Made by a program: the position numbers and the translations under genes. A stretch of 40,614 bases of DNA from Ruegeria arenilitoris. GTDB lineage: Bacteria > Pseudomonadota > Alphaproteobacteria > Rhodobacterales > Rhodobacteraceae. The notes beneath the pieces were generated by a model, which did not search any database, was not told the DNA's origin, and worked only from the letters and a program-made list of their open reading frames with translations. Shown piece after piece: positions 17,062 through 25,158 of the stretch. Each line of letters opens with the position of its first letter. Position 1 is the first letter of the stretch. The stretch lies in assembly GCF_013035425.1 (NCBI RefSeq), contig NZ_WQHX01000015.1:1-40614 (forward strand), given 5' to 3'.

Positions 17062-18609
17062 TTACATCTCAACAGAACGCAGGCCTTCAGTGCCCTTCCG
17101 CAGCATTTCAACAACGCCAGACGCGTATGGGAGATCGTCAAGATACTCGTCGAGCGAAAACCGATTAGTAGGGAAGTCCGATAATGCGTTCTTTGCCAGT
17201 TTTACCTCACCCGCCATGCCGTGAATAGCGGCGATCAACAACCAGTCGCTTGCGTGTTCGCGAGCATCAATCCGCCGCACTTTTTCTGAGGCCTTTGCGT
17301 AGTCTCCTTCCTGAACATCCTCTAAGCAAAGCGTGAGATTTGTCCAGATTGGCAACAAAGGATTGATTTCCAAAGCCTGCCTTACCAGTTCCGCACCGAG
17401 CTTAGTATCACTTACCAGCGCAATCCAAGCGCCAGCCAATGCGACCAGTAAAGAACTGTTAGGATTGGCCTGAATTGCAGCCTCAATCAAACGATTGAAA
17501 CTTTGGATGTCTCTGGCCAGCAACGCATATATCGCAGCCGCAAATAGAGCCTCCTGACATTGAGGGTCCAGATTCACTGCTTTTTCGGCATGAATTTGCC
17601 CATGTCTCATCGCGTCGCTCAGGCGTTTTTGGCCTAAGGCCACTTGCTCTACATATCCTAACGCTAAAAGCGCGTGGGCTAGCCCGCTGGTATCATTGTC
17701 CTGAATGGCAGTGCGTGCTAGGTTCATCATTTGCTGTAAGCTGCCCAACCTGGATGTGCGCAGGTGTGCTTGGAAGGCTAGCAAAGCCAGATATGCGCCT
17801 TTCCCGGATGTTGCGCGACTTGTGAAATGCACAGCGGCATCCGTGGCGACAACTCCGTAAGCATCGGCTATTTTCACCGCGCATTTCTTTGCTACCTGTT
17901 CCTGAAAATCAAAACTGTCCGTGTTGTACGGATCAAAATCGCGCCGATCAGACCACAAAATTGATCCATCACTTGCTCTTTTGAGTTGCACAATCAGACG
18001 CAGGCTGGATTGGGCGTCCCTCACTGTACCATCCAGAATATAATCACAATGTGGTATGACTTGCGCCGAGGTTTCGTTCGAATGCGCGTCATCATACCCT
18101 GTAAAAACGCGGATATGGGCGAATCGCGCGAGCTCAAGCCCCAGTTCTTCGGGAAAACCTTCGCGAAAAAACTGGGCACGTATCGTGTCTGATCCGGAAA
18201 AGGCACAGATGCCCAAAACTGGCCACCCAACACCGTGTGCCAGCGATTGCTTTTGCGGTTTTTCTTTAGCAAAATTTACTTCAAATTGCGGGCGATATTG
18301 CCCCTTGGGGATAGCTATACAAACTGGGTCATTGGCCCCTGAAGTCAGATAAAAATAGTTCAGCGCTTTGCGTAATTTAACAGCCTCGATACGGACAATC
18401 GGATCCACATTGGGATCAAAGTCTGCACCTCGTCCAAAAACATCCATAGCCAGAGCGGTTCCCCTCAATTCATCGCCGCGCCCTTCAAGCTCACGGTGAA
18501 CAAGGTGCTCAAGAAACAATTTGGTTCTCGCACTGCCCTCAAAATCTTTGGACGCGACAATGCGTTCCAGCTGCTTCAGGATATCCGCTTTTTCGACGTT
18601 TTCTGGCAC
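17062..18609 (-). CDS. TPR regulator with adenylate-cyclase-type N-terminus
   Basis: This 515-residue protein starts at GTG, preceded by AGGAG 7 bases upstream. Its first 115 residues (FEGSARTKLFLEHLV, then VFGRGADFDPNVDPIVRIEA, then IPKGQYRPQFEV) form the helix-rich module typical of alphaproteobacterial TPR or cyclase proteins. Residues 125-225 resemble the TolB-like or FlgO-like domain (DYILDGTVRDAQSSLRLIVQ and ASDGSILWSDR). The rest is tetratricopeptide repeats. Homologues with this N-terminus often end in a cyclase domain, but none is present here. The role is probably regulatory or scaffolding. It is divergent from the fragmentary 18752 gene, sharing an intergenic region of about 140 bp. 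Confidence 0.75.
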   Translation of the reverse strand: MPENVEKADILKQLERIVASKDFEGSARTKLFLEHLVHRELEGRGDELRGTALAMDVFGRGADFDPNVDPIVRIEAVKLRKALNYFYLTSGANDPVCIAIPKGQYRPQFEVNFAKEKPQKQSLAHGVGWPVLGICAFSGSDTIRAQFFREGFPEELGLELARFAHIRVFTGYDDAHSNETSAQVIPHCDYILDGTVRDAQSSLRLIVQLKRASDGSILWSDRRDFDPYNTDSFDFQEQVAKKCAVKIADAYGVVATDAAVHFTSRATSGKGAYLALLAFQAHLRTSRLGSLQQMMNLARTAIQDNDTSGLAHALLALGYVEQVALGQKRLSDAMRHGQIHAEKAVNLDPQCQEALFAAAIYALLARDIQSFNRLIEAAIQANPNSSLLVALAGAWIALVSDTKLGAELVRQALEINPLLPIWTNLTLCLEDVQEGDYAKASEKVRRIDAREHASDWLLIAAIHGMAGEVKLAKNALSDFPTNRFSLDEYLDDLPYASGVVEMLRKGTEGLRSVEM

Positions 18610-18751
18610 GGCAATTCTCCTGCATCATCACGTCGTAAAGTTTGCCAATGTAAACTACTGTATAGCAACATGTAATTTCCTCCCGCCAATCCCACCGTAT
18701 TCCTAACTGAAAGCCATCTTGGAAAATGGGTAAAACCGAAGGAGGCTTTTG

Positions 18752-19054
18752 ATGACGCACAGATGGACAATTGCGGTGATTGTCACCCTTGCGGGGTTGG
18801 TAACGGCTGTTTCAAGCGTGTATTCCACGGACAGGTGGCAAGACAAACCAGTTCAAACACACTACGGTAGGCCTTTCCAAACCGAGCGTTTCAATTTCAC
18901 TCGAACCACAGACAGGACTACTTCATTGAAGTTAGTCATACCTCCAGCGAAAGTTCAGAAAATCTCCGAGTGTCAGGTACCAGACCTTGGAGTTTTATGG
19001 CTACACCGACTGAGTAACCCTCAATATTGTCACCTTTCGCAACACGAGCCATAA
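18752..19054 (+). CDS. Short exported protein, possibly chimeric
   Basis: An ATG with an excellent AAGGAGG 8 bases upstream begins a frame of 100 codons. The first 24 residues are a good signal peptide (MTHRWTIAVIVTLAGLVTAV). Beyond residue 60 the frame overlaps a protein-like frame on the opposite strand (18936-19211), so the 3' half is likely unrelated DNA joined to the 5' end of a lost gene. Its start is credible; its end is not. Function is unknown. Confidence 0.4.
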   Translation: MTHRWTIAVIVTLAGLVTAVSSVYSTDRWQDKPVQTHYGRPFQTERFNFTRTTDRTTSLKLVIPPAKVQKISECQVPDLGVLWLHRLSNPQYCHLSQHEP

Positions 19055-19211
19055 GGCGCAACTCTTCAACCCAAGCGAAGTCATTTTTGGACAAGTCCAG
19101 CTCAATCCCGGCACCCGACTGGGCAAGTCAATCACAATCCAAAACGATTCCCTGATTGCCTGGGATATAGGAGGCAGACAATTCGCCAACCCAGCGCTCA
19201 GGCTGGGAAAA
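18936..19211 (-). pseudogene. 3' fragment of a gene cut by the IS6 element
   Basis: Reading the minus strand from the IS left end, the frame gives ERWVGELSASYIPGNQ, then a TGA at 19128-19130, then LAQSGAGIELDLSKNDFAWV, RVAKGDNIEGYSVGVAIKL and ends at a stop at 18936-18938. The alternating pattern looks like outer-membrane beta strands. The 5' part is missing beyond the IS edge, and the in-frame stop shows further decay. I cannot name the parent family. The fragment overlaps the 3' half of the 18752 frame on the other strand. Confidence 0.45.
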
Positions 19212-20029
19212 GGTCTTGTCAGAATGACTTGGCTTGAGCGGGGCAGGGGGTATGCGTAGCGTTTGGGAATGACCAAACCTGCCTCCTTCAAGTACTTCAA
19301 AACCAGCCCTGAGATCATCCGCCTTGCGGTGATGTTGTACATCCGATTTCCGCTCTCGCTTCGGAATGTCGAAGATCTGCTGCATGAGCGCGGGATCGAT
19401 GTCAGCCATGAAACCGTCCGCTACTGGTGGAACAGGTTTGGCCCGATGTTTCCTTCCGAAATCAGGCGGAAGCGGGTGCAGCAGCTGCGCGCGTTCTCGA
19501 AATGGAAGTGGCACGTAGACGAAGTATTCGTGAAGGTGAACGGCAAACGCCACTATCTCTGGCGGGCCGTTGATCACGAAGGCGAGGTGCTGGAAGCGGT
19601 TGTCACGAAGCGCCGAAACAAAGCTGCAGCACTGAAAGTCCTCAAAAAATTGATGAAGCGGCACGGCAAAGCTGAAGAAGTAGTCACAGATCGCTTTGCA
19701 TCCTACAAGGCGGCGCTCAGAGATTTGGGTGCTCTGGAAAAACAAAGGACGGGCAGGTGGCTCAACAACCGCGTTGAGAATTCGCACCTGCCGTTCCGAC
19801 GAAGAGAACGCGCCATGCAACGGTTCAGGCGTATGCGAAGTTTGCAGAAATTCGCTTCCGTCCACTCCTCCGTCTACAACCATTTCAACCAGGAAAGATC
19901 GCTCGCCAGCAGAGACATCTTCAAGCTGACACGCAACGCCGCTCTTACCGAATGGCACGAACTTGGTGCGGGATAAAGGACAGCGTCACTGGCCTACCAG
20001 AGACGAGTTCGAATTCGTCTGACAGCACC
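19212..20029 (+). mobile_element. Complete IS6-family insertion sequence
   Basis: This 818-bp element has the size and single transposase gene expected of the IS6 family. The ends are GGTCTTGTCAGA on the left and TCTGACAGCACC on the right, an imperfect inverted repeat differing at three inner positions. An 18-bp near-palindrome (20002-20019) lies just inside the right end. The 8-bp flanks (TGGGAAAA and GTGACGAC) differ, so there is no target duplication: the element either arrived by replicative cointegration followed by deletion, or its flanks were rearranged. A 141-bp deletion derivative in the same orientation lies at 6059-6199. Confidence 0.9.
19269..19976 (+). CDS. IS6-family transposase
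   Basis: This 235-residue DDE transposase starts at the ATG at 19269. The N-terminal helix-turn-helix region contains LRNVEDLLHERGIDVSHETV, which binds the element ends. The catalytic triad is visible as Asp84 (KWHVDEVFVKV), Asp141 (VVTDRFASY) and Glu170 (NNRVENSHL), with the family's RxRRRERAMQRFR segment after the Glu. The gene is intact, so the element may still be active. Its stop lies 53 bp from the right end of the element. Confidence 0.95.
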   Translation: MTKPASFKYFKTSPEIIRLAVMLYIRFPLSLRNVEDLLHERGIDVSHETVRYWWNRFGPMFPSEIRRKRVQQLRAFSKWKWHVDEVFVKVNGKRHYLWRAVDHEGEVLEAVVTKRRNKAAALKVLKKLMKRHGKAEEVVTDRFASYKAALRDLGALEKQRTGRWLNNRVENSHLPFRRRERAMQRFRRMRSLQKFASVHSSVYNHFNQERSLASRDIFKLTRNAALTEWHELGAG

Positions 20030-20130
20030 GTGACGACTATTCTTTAGAGTTCTAAAAAATTTCATCCAGTTTGAAAAATAGAAAATTCATCACGCTAAAC
20101 TCCTATAAAGTAAATTCTAAGAAACTGCCT

Positions 20131-20781
20131 TCAACGCAACCAACTGACACTGCTCGATTTATTTCTAACTTGCCCATCGTCAAATGAATAACCCAAGTTT
20201 GAAATATCACGAGAGTAAGCCCTTCTTACTACTTCATAACTAAAATCGTCGTAGTAAAACCGATAGTCTTTCCTCTTCGACCTTTTGCGGTTTCGTATGA
20301 CTTTTCGCTTCACGCCGAGTTTTCCAACTACGAACTTTAAGTCTTCCTCGAATTGCTCGAAACGACCAATAAAGTCAGCGCAGTTCTCTCCGTTCTCATT
20401 ACAAACATAATTCCACTGAGGGCGAAAATACCTTATGCCAAGCATTTGATCCTGGTGTTCGGAAAATGCGGATACAAAGCTGTTGAAGTCTTTGTGGCAG
20501 GCCACTTCGCTAATTTCTGGTCGACGCTGCAATACGTAGTGATAGGCCGATACAAAGCGGTCCCAAGGATTTCTGACAAACACAAAAGAAAAGTAGTCGT
20601 CAGAGTCTTGCTCTACGATCTTCTTCATTTGACTTATGGTAGAGGCACGCTCTCCCCGTGGATCAATGAGTGTTTTTTTGTAGGAAAAAATCCAATCATT
20701 TTTAAGCAATGTTGTAACCGTTGAACCACCCGTTTTGGGAATATGTGCGAAGATCGTTTTGTGCTTGGGATAAATTGGCAT
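20131..20781 (-). CDS. Sulfotransferase family protein
   Basis: This 216-residue protein resembles the family-2 sulfotransferases that transfer sulfate from PAPS to carbohydrate or other hydroxyl acceptors. The PAPS 5'-phosphosulfate loop is AHIPKTGGST near the N-terminus, and the 3'-phosphate motif is FVRNPWDRFVSAYHY near mid-length. There is no signal peptide, so it would act in the cytosol, perhaps on a surface polysaccharide precursor. The C-terminus is rich in Lys and Arg (RKVIRNRKRSKRK). The region is visibly more A/T-rich than its neighbours and lies just beyond the IS6 element, which hints at horizontal transfer. No glycosyltransferase is adjacent. Confidence 0.8.
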   Translation of the reverse strand: MPIYPKHKTIFAHIPKTGGSTVTTLLKNDWIFSYKKTLIDPRGERASTISQMKKIVEQDSDDYFSFVFVRNPWDRFVSAYHYVLQRRPEISEVACHKDFNSFVSAFSEHQDQMLGIRYFRPQWNYVCNENGENCADFIGRFEQFEEDLKFVVGKLGVKRKVIRNRKRSKRKDYRFYYDDFSYEVVRRAYSRDISNLGYSFDDGQVRNKSSSVSWLR

Positions 20782-21008
20782 AGCACGCAAATCTCTATAG
20801 TGGTTCCGTAGCTACCTTATTGTTATCACAAAGTAATCTAACGTCAAAATGGATTTTTGCAAGTCACCTGCAATTGGATATCTCCGGGCCTGACATCGCT
20901 GCACTCATAATATACTGGTTATGAGCCATGACCCTAGTTCAAATGTCTTTGACCCCGAGAGAGATTTGAAGCGTGTCATACGATGAATCCCGTCTCCAGC
21001 AACCGTAC

Positions 21009-21596
21009 TCATCGCATCATGCGTTCGCGACGACGGGCCGCCGATTTCCGAAATGCCCAGTCGCTGATTACCGTCAAAGGTAAAAGAGTTCGTTCTCCCA
21101 AACCGTCAATCACGACCATTTTTCCGGCCCTTTCCTGCGCGCGCACGATATTCTGACGGCTGATGTCCCCAACAAGGATCCGGCCATTCTCTAGGTCCGT
21201 CAACAATTCGTCCAGTTCCTTCATTAACGCCTTGCGCCGGGGGTCTTCTTTAGAAAACTGACGCAGTTCGTCCGAGACTGTTTTCGCAAGGTTCCCATCG
21301 GCTCCCGTCATTTTTTCAACGGCGATCGCGGGACCTTCCGATGTCTTAGCATAGCCATAGAATGCTGCCAATCGTTCGATTTCCGGGCACCCTCTGTTAA
21401 GAGCTGCAAGATATTCATTTGCCTCACGCTGCCATTGACGGAGGTTGCCATAGCGGATTGTCGAATACCGCTTGAAAAACCGGTCACGGGGCTTGTCGAT
21501 CCGAACTTTCAGTAAAACCCCTTCGAAGTGCGGGTGATCGTAAATCTTGTAGTTTTGGCTTTCACGCAGCACCGTTCGGTTGCTCAGATCGATCAT
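21009..21596 (-). CDS. yrbL: YrbL-family protein
   Basis: This 195-residue protein resembles YrbL, described in enterobacteria as a PhoP-regulated protein with a kinase-like fold. Visible features are the N-terminal LLKVRIDKPRDRFFKRY, then AVEKMTGADGNLAKTV, the GRILVGDISRQNIV segment that mimics a kinase catalytic loop (D-x-x-x-x-N), and VVIDGLGERTLLPL, reminiscent of the DFG region. The start was chosen as the ATG following AAGGGG by 8 bases rather than the GTG one codon upstream. Its role in this organism is unknown, and PhoP control cannot be inferred here. It is transcribed alone. Confidence 0.75.
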   Translation of the reverse strand: MIDLSNRTVLRESQNYKIYDHPHFEGVLLKVRIDKPRDRFFKRYSTIRYGNLRQWQREANEYLAALNRGCPEIERLAAFYGYAKTSEGPAIAVEKMTGADGNLAKTVSDELRQFSKEDPRRKALMKELDELLTDLENGRILVGDISRQNIVRAQERAGKMVVIDGLGERTLLPLTVISDWAFRKSAARRRERMMR

Positions 21597-21599
21597 CAC

Positions 21600-22162
21600 A
21601 TGGACCCCTTAATTCGCGGCATGGATCATTCCTTTCGCCCGCGGCCTTTTTGCAATTCATAAATAGGTTCAGTACCAATGGTGTTGGAATCACTTTAGTT
21701 GATCATGATGATTGACGGCATACCACAGCGTTCGGGCGTTCCATCGAAGACAACTAAGCATCGGATCTGTTCCGAAGCAATGAACGCATGATACCCAGTG
21801 TTGTTCCGTATTTGTCGACAGTCTGCCTGAGATGGGTCGATGTGCCATTCACTTTGGTGTAAGCCTAACCAATTCGCCAAGACAGGTCGCATGCTCCAGT
21901 GCACCTTCGTGCTACATCAAAAATCGCAGACTAGAAACGCGGGTTGTGTTGTCCGCGCCTTGAAGTCAAGCTCGGTTAGGGCGAAGATAAGTCCTCTAAG
22001 AAGCACAGGAGTTGAGTTTTATCCGCGACAACACCGTGCTATCGCCATGTTACGACAATAATTTTTTCCTGCTGGCGTGTGTGGTTTTCTGTATACCGTG
22101 CTAAAGAAGGAGGTGTTTCGGCAGATCAATGCCAAGAGACAGTCTTAAGGGAGCAAGCTAAA
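21600..22162. other. Intergenic region with only doubtful frames
   Basis: This 560-bp stretch separates YrbL from the outer-membrane protein gene. A minus-strand frame at 21695-21904 (69 codons, ending CGMPSIIMIN, with three Cys residues) is the only candidate and lacks a good start. I see no repeat or terminator. The region upstream of 22163 must hold the promoter of the barrel gene; a strong AAGGAGG at about 22106 has no in-frame ATG behind it. Confidence 0.45.
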
Positions 22163-22843
22163 TTGTTGGATGCCCACAAAGTTTTTTCTAATAGATTGAC
22201 AATAAAAAGAACCTGTTTTGCAGTAGGTATTCTGAGCTTGCAACTATTGCCCTTTGCTGCCGCGGCTGAAGAACACAGTGATCAAGCTTCCTTTGCTCAG
22301 GGCCCATATGTTGCCTTAGACCTCGCTGCAGCAAATGCGAAAGGAAACTCAGAGATTCCTATTCTGTCCGGAGGAACCGAAAGAGGTAGCTTCGACTCTG
22401 GGACCGGACGAGGTTTTAACGCTGCGATCGGATACAACGTTGTGAACGGGCGCTACTTGTATGGTGCAGAATTCCGATACTCTAATTTGGTCGATGTCTC
22501 AGAACGAAGCTCTTCTGGTAGAGAGAACAGGGAAGCCTTGGACCTTGCAGATGTTCGTGGTCGATTTGGTATCATTCAAGGTGATTTTCTGTACTACGGA
22601 GCTATTGGATGGTCTTGGTCTAGATTTCGCGTTCACCCCAGCAGGAAATTCGGCCCAAGAGAAAGCCTAACCTTGTTGGATGGTTTCAATATTGGGGTGG
22701 GCGTAGAGTACAACCTCTCGGACCGTTGGTTTTTAGGGGGTGAGTATTCATACCGAGATTTGAGTGGCAGGTTTGACGAGGCGAGCAATGATACAAGCAT
22801 TGACCTAGGCTTGATTTCCGCCCGAGTAGGCTTTCGTTTCTAG
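22163..22843 (+). CDS. Small outer-membrane beta-barrel protein
   Basis: This protein of about 226 residues has a signal peptide (basic NRLTIKRT, hydrophobic CFAVGILSLQLLPFAAAA, cleavage before EEHSDQ). The mature part is an eight-stranded-type barrel like Omp25 or OmpA-like porin-family proteins: GPYVALDLAAA at the first strand, GFNAAIGYNVVNGRYLYGAE, and the closing ISARVGFRF with terminal Phe. The start is uncertain: a TTG at 22163 with GGGAG upstream was preferred, but the frame is open to 22079. It is likely a surface structural protein. The IS5-type remnant begins directly after it. Confidence 0.7.
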   Translation: MLDAHKVFSNRLTIKRTCFAVGILSLQLLPFAAAAEEHSDQASFAQGPYVALDLAAANAKGNSEIPILSGGTERGSFDSGTGRGFNAAIGYNVVNGRYLYGAEFRYSNLVDVSERSSSGRENREALDLADVRGRFGIIQGDFLYYGAIGWSWSRFRVHPSRKFGPRESLTLLDGFNIGVGVEYNLSDRWFLGGEYSYRDLSGRFDEASNDTSIDLGLISARVGFRF

Positions 22844-22858
22844 GGTCAGGAATCATAA

Positions 22859-23032
22859 CTAGCAAATGACGAGTGCCGCCAGCGCGATGGCAGAGAGGTA
22901 GACTTTCGGGCTCCTGTCGTGACAGTTTGCCAAACGGCGCTAGTCTTCCAGCCTGTCGAACATGGTCTCTAATCGGTTGCGGCGTTTGAAGCTGCGCTTG
23001 TCGTATTCTTCCGCTTTTTTTCGACCAGGTAC
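22859..23032 (-). pseudogene. Decayed IS5-type transposase 3' fragment
   Basis: On the minus strand this codes for PGRKKAEEYDKRSFKRRNRL, then ETMFDRLED, a TAG stop where the family has Trp in DWRR, then RRLANCHDRSPKVYLSAIAL and AALVIC, ending in TAG. The alignment to IS5-group (IS427-like) second-frame transposase C-termini (RRNRIE-x-MFGRLKDWRR and ATRYDR-x-P-K) is clear. The rest of the element is not found, and its ends are not recognisable. Confidence 0.8.
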
Positions 23033-23576
23033 AAGCGCAATCACAGAGCAGCAGCGTCAGCTAGCTTCGGGCGTTCATAGCAGATCCGTTACGCAGGAAA
23101 CTACGAACGATTATGGCAGGGTCATCATACTGCTGTGTCCGCACCATCGCGTAATCATCTGCCATGGCGACCTGCAGTGAATCGTTAAACGGCGAAATAA
23201 GGAAACTCAGACTGCTCATGGAGGGCAGTTGGATTCTTCCTTACGCAAGACGCCCTGATGGCTGCGGCCAACGACAAACCAGCATTGATGATGAGGAATT
23301 CTGAACCAAACGCAACGGCAATAATCTTTCTACTTTCATTGTTCAATTTACCAATTCCCACTCGCAATATTCGTACGCAAAAACACCGCCGCTGTACTTG
23401 CGAAAACAACCGGTGCTGTTGGACAACGATTCCAGAATAAGTTCCGTGGGTGACAAAAGCTGTCATATTATTCGCAGTGTGAACCACTTTGACAGAAAAG
23501 CATCAATCAGACGATAGCTTTGTTAACAGCACTGTCGCTCAAGTAATCTGCTGGGCGCTACTTAAACCTGGGTCTG
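23033..23576. other. Gap beside IS5 relic without clear gene
   Basis: This 540-bp stretch continues from the IS5-type remnant; the first 120 bp could be more decayed IS sequence but no alignment is evident to me. A minus-strand frame of 100 codons (23185-23487) has no Shine-Dalgarno sequence and unusual composition, so it is not called. Confidence 0.45.
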
Positions 23577-23786
23577 CTAACCTAGTTCCGATAATTTATC
23601 CTCGGCGTAGGTCCGCGCTTCACCAATATTTGTCCAGCAGCCATCTTTGGCTTCATCCTCAATAACAACCGAGACGGTTTCCAAATTTTTTGGAGATACG
23701 ACATCTTCCAGCACCCGTGGGCCAGCCTTCGCGCTAGCAGGTATCGCAATAGCTGCCGCTAATGCAAATGGTATTATTTTAAGCAT
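23577..23786 (-). CDS. Small exported protein
   Basis: This 69-residue protein starts at an ATG with AAGGA 9 bases upstream. A signal peptide (MLKIIPFALAAAIAIPASAKA) leaves a mature peptide of about 48 residues, predicted as a strand followed by a helix, with one Cys (DGCWTNIGEARTYAED). I recognise no family. The gene is transcribed away from the structured RNA locus and lies downstream of that locus's terminator, so it needs its own promoter in the 23787-23890 gap. It is credible because of its start signals and signal peptide. Confidence 0.6.
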   Translation of the reverse strand: MLKIIPFALAAAIAIPASAKAGPRVLEDVVSPKNLETVSVVIEDEAKDGCWTNIGEARTYAEDKLSELG

Positions 23787-23890
23787 CGTTCTGTCCTTCA
23801 AATGTGTTGCCCAATATGTGGGGCCGCACCCTCAGAACTGCTTGTGAATAACCGCCATTTTTGTAGTTGGATTGTGTTTTCTTAGTAGAA

Positions 23891-23937
23891 AATAAAAACC
23901 CGCGCTGCCAATTTTAAAGGGGACGCGGCAACGCGGG
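23891..23937 (-). terminator. Rho-independent terminator
   Basis: The minus strand reads CCCGCGTTGCC, a 17-nt loop, GGCAGCGCGGG and then TTTTTATT. Ten of eleven stem positions pair, and one is a G-T type or mismatch. The T-run directly after the stem makes this the clearest terminator in the window. It ends transcription coming from above 23940. Confidence 0.8.
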
Positions 23938-24075
23938 CTGTCTGCGGTAGCAATAAATGACTTAGGGCGCGTAGACCGGAAAAAAGTCCACATTGCCGGG
24001 GGGCTGAAAAGGTTGCTGTTCAGCCCCACTTGTGGGGTTCTTCGGAAGCAAAACTTCCCGGCTTCACTTGTGAAA
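23891..24075 (-). ncRNA. Candidate structured small RNA
   Basis: On the minus strand this 185-nt stretch can fold into successive hairpins: TTCAC/GTGAA at 24063-24074, GGAAG/CTTCC at 24044-24058, CCCCAC/GTGGGG at 24024-24037 (overlapping an alternative GGCTGAA/TTCAGCC pairing at 24002-24025), and it ends with a strong intrinsic terminator at 23891-23937. A minus frame runs through it but has no family resemblance. It is not recognisable to me as tmRNA, SRP RNA, 6S RNA or RNase P RNA. The start is only approximate and no promoter was confirmed. Confidence 0.45.
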
Positions 24076-24257
24076 ACAAGAAAGTCCACGTTTCGTAAAC
24101 AATCATTGTACATTGCTTCTTATATGGAAACAAAATGATTTCGGAAGTGCTCTTTTTGCGATGCAATCAAGCTACGCCTATATGTTCTGAGGTTACAAAA
24201 ACGGTGAATTTTGAAGTGGAAATATAGCGCGCCTATTTGGCCGGGAAGGTGCGTTGG

Positions 24258-24368
24258 ATGAAGTGGATCGTAATTGTCGTCTTGATTATTTGGAACGCGT
24301 CTCAAAGTAGTGAAATGAGTTCGCTCAAGAGACTTATGGAAAGAGCAATGATGGTGCCGGAGAAATAA
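24258..24368 (+). CDS. Possible 36-residue membrane peptide
   Basis: A short frame starts at an ATG with GGAAGG about 10 bases upstream. It encodes a hydrophobic start (MKWIVIVVLIIWNAS) followed by a polar amphipathic helix (SEMSSLKRLMERAM). The size and layout fit a single-pass membrane peptide or an orphan signal segment. It begins a run of small membrane-protein genes on this strand, which is the main reason to list it. No family is recognised. Confidence 0.3.
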   Translation: MKWIVIVVLIIWNASQSSEMSSLKRLMERAMMVPEK

Positions 24369-24542
24369 CGCTGCCCACTGATTGGTGATACGTAGTGCAT
24401 CACGTACAGCGTTCATCTGCCGGATAACGCATAGATTTGGCGGAAATTCCAACGACAATGGCTTTGAAAAGCAAACGCGTTTGTCACGCGGTAATTACGA
24501 TATGCAGCGGATAGTTTGAATGACCGTATTTAGGAGCCGAAC

Positions 24543-24701
24543 ATGCTCAACAATATTTCAATGCCCGGCATGATCAATATCGCAGTAGCGATACTGTTGA
24601 TTTACTTGATTGTAAGTACCTTCAGACGAAACGCAGCTGAAAATAAAGCGGATGGCAGATGTGCTGGAAGAAATCGCCAAATCCAAAGCAAAGTGAATTG
24701 A
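24543..24701 (+). CDS. Small membrane protein with likely frameshift
   Basis: The ATG is preceded by AGGAG (9 bases). The protein has one hydrophobic helix (MINIAVAILLIYLIVSTF) followed by RRNAAENKA. As written, the frame then gives DGRCAGRNRQIQSKVN, an unlikely tail. The +1 frame instead gives MADVLEEIAKSKAK and stops at 24694-24696, a natural amphipathic charged helix. Removing one G from the AAAGCGGATG sequence near 24650 would join the two. A one-base insertion in a 55-residue membrane protein is therefore the best reading; a sequencing error is possible. Confidence 0.5.
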   Translation: MLNNISMPGMINIAVAILLIYLIVSTFRRNAAENKADGRCAGRNRQIQSKVN

Positions 24702-24713
24702 AGGAGTTTAGAA

Positions 24714-24950
24714 ATGATTAGACTTGGTTCAATTATCGCATGGGTGGCAGTAATTTTTGGATTTCTCATAATTGGGACGGGTTTCTTTGTTGCGCTTCAG
24801 TTTCCGGGAGTAAAAGAAAACCTCGCCGCTTCAGCAAGGTATCTGGCAACGACAAATTCAGGTGATGCAATTGATCAGGGAATAATAGTCCTGATTGTAG
24901 GTTTTGTTATCGGAATTTTTGTGAAGATAGCCAAACGGCACGATGCTTGA
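24714..24950 (+). CDS. Small two-helix membrane protein
   Basis: This 78-residue protein has an AAGGAG motif 8 bases before the ATG. Two hydrophobic helices are evident: SIIAWVAVIFGFLIIGTGFF near the N-terminus and GIIVLIVGFVIGIFVKIA near the C-terminus, separated by a polar loop (KENLAASARYLATTNSGDA). The short basic tail KRHDA suggests a cytoplasmic C-terminus. It lies 12 bp after the previous small gene and 8 bp before the next, so all are probably co-transcribed. The sequence has no recognised family. Confidence 0.7.
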   Translation: MIRLGSIIAWVAVIFGFLIIGTGFFVALQFPGVKENLAASARYLATTNSGDAIDQGIIVLIVGFVIGIFVKIAKRHDA

Positions 24951-24958
24951 GGTGAGCG

Positions 24959-25141
24959 ATGCCTGTTGAAATTGCATTATTCTTTATGATGGCAACTTTA
25001 TACATCCTGTATGTATTGCCTGTAGGTTTGGCTTTGAACCGTGGCCGTAATCCCGTCGTCTGGTTTTTGATTGCGGTTGTTTCAACGCCGTTTCTGGCAA
25101 TTCTGTTGTTGTTGGCGATGGGAGACGTGGAGCAAGCTTAG
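24959..25141 (+). CDS. Small two-helix membrane protein
   Basis: This 60-residue protein starts 8 bp after the preceding gene, with GAGGTGAGCG before the ATG. It contains helices EIALFFMMATLYILYVLPVG and VVWFLIAVVSTPFLAILLLL with an LNRGRNP turn between them. The R-G-R-N-P-turn followed by W is reminiscent of small phospholipase-D-N-terminal or PLDc_N-like helical hairpins, but the match is too short to claim. It is part of the small-protein run, and the next gene starts 17 bp later. Confidence 0.65.
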   Translation: MPVEIALFFMMATLYILYVLPVGLALNRGRNPVVWFLIAVVSTPFLAILLLLAMGDVEQA

Positions 25142-25158
25142 CAAATGAAGTCATTGTG

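Noticed and set aside
19128..19958. Minus-strand frame of 276 codons across the IS6 element
   Set aside because: It is antisense to the transposase; only its last part outside the element (18936-19211 region) looks protein-like.
19204..20037. Target-site duplication for the IS6 element
   Set aside because: The 8-bp flanks TGGGAAAA and GTGACGAC do not match.
21695..21904. 69-codon minus frame with three Cys residues
   Set aside because: No ribosome-binding site at a useful distance and no family resemblance; kept only as a note in the gap entry.
23185..23487. 100-codon minus frame beside the IS5 relic
   Set aside because: Unusual composition and no start signals; likely chance within decayed DNA.
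23832..24113. 93-codon minus frame
   Set aside because: It runs through the hairpins and the terminator of the candidate RNA and has no protein-like pattern.
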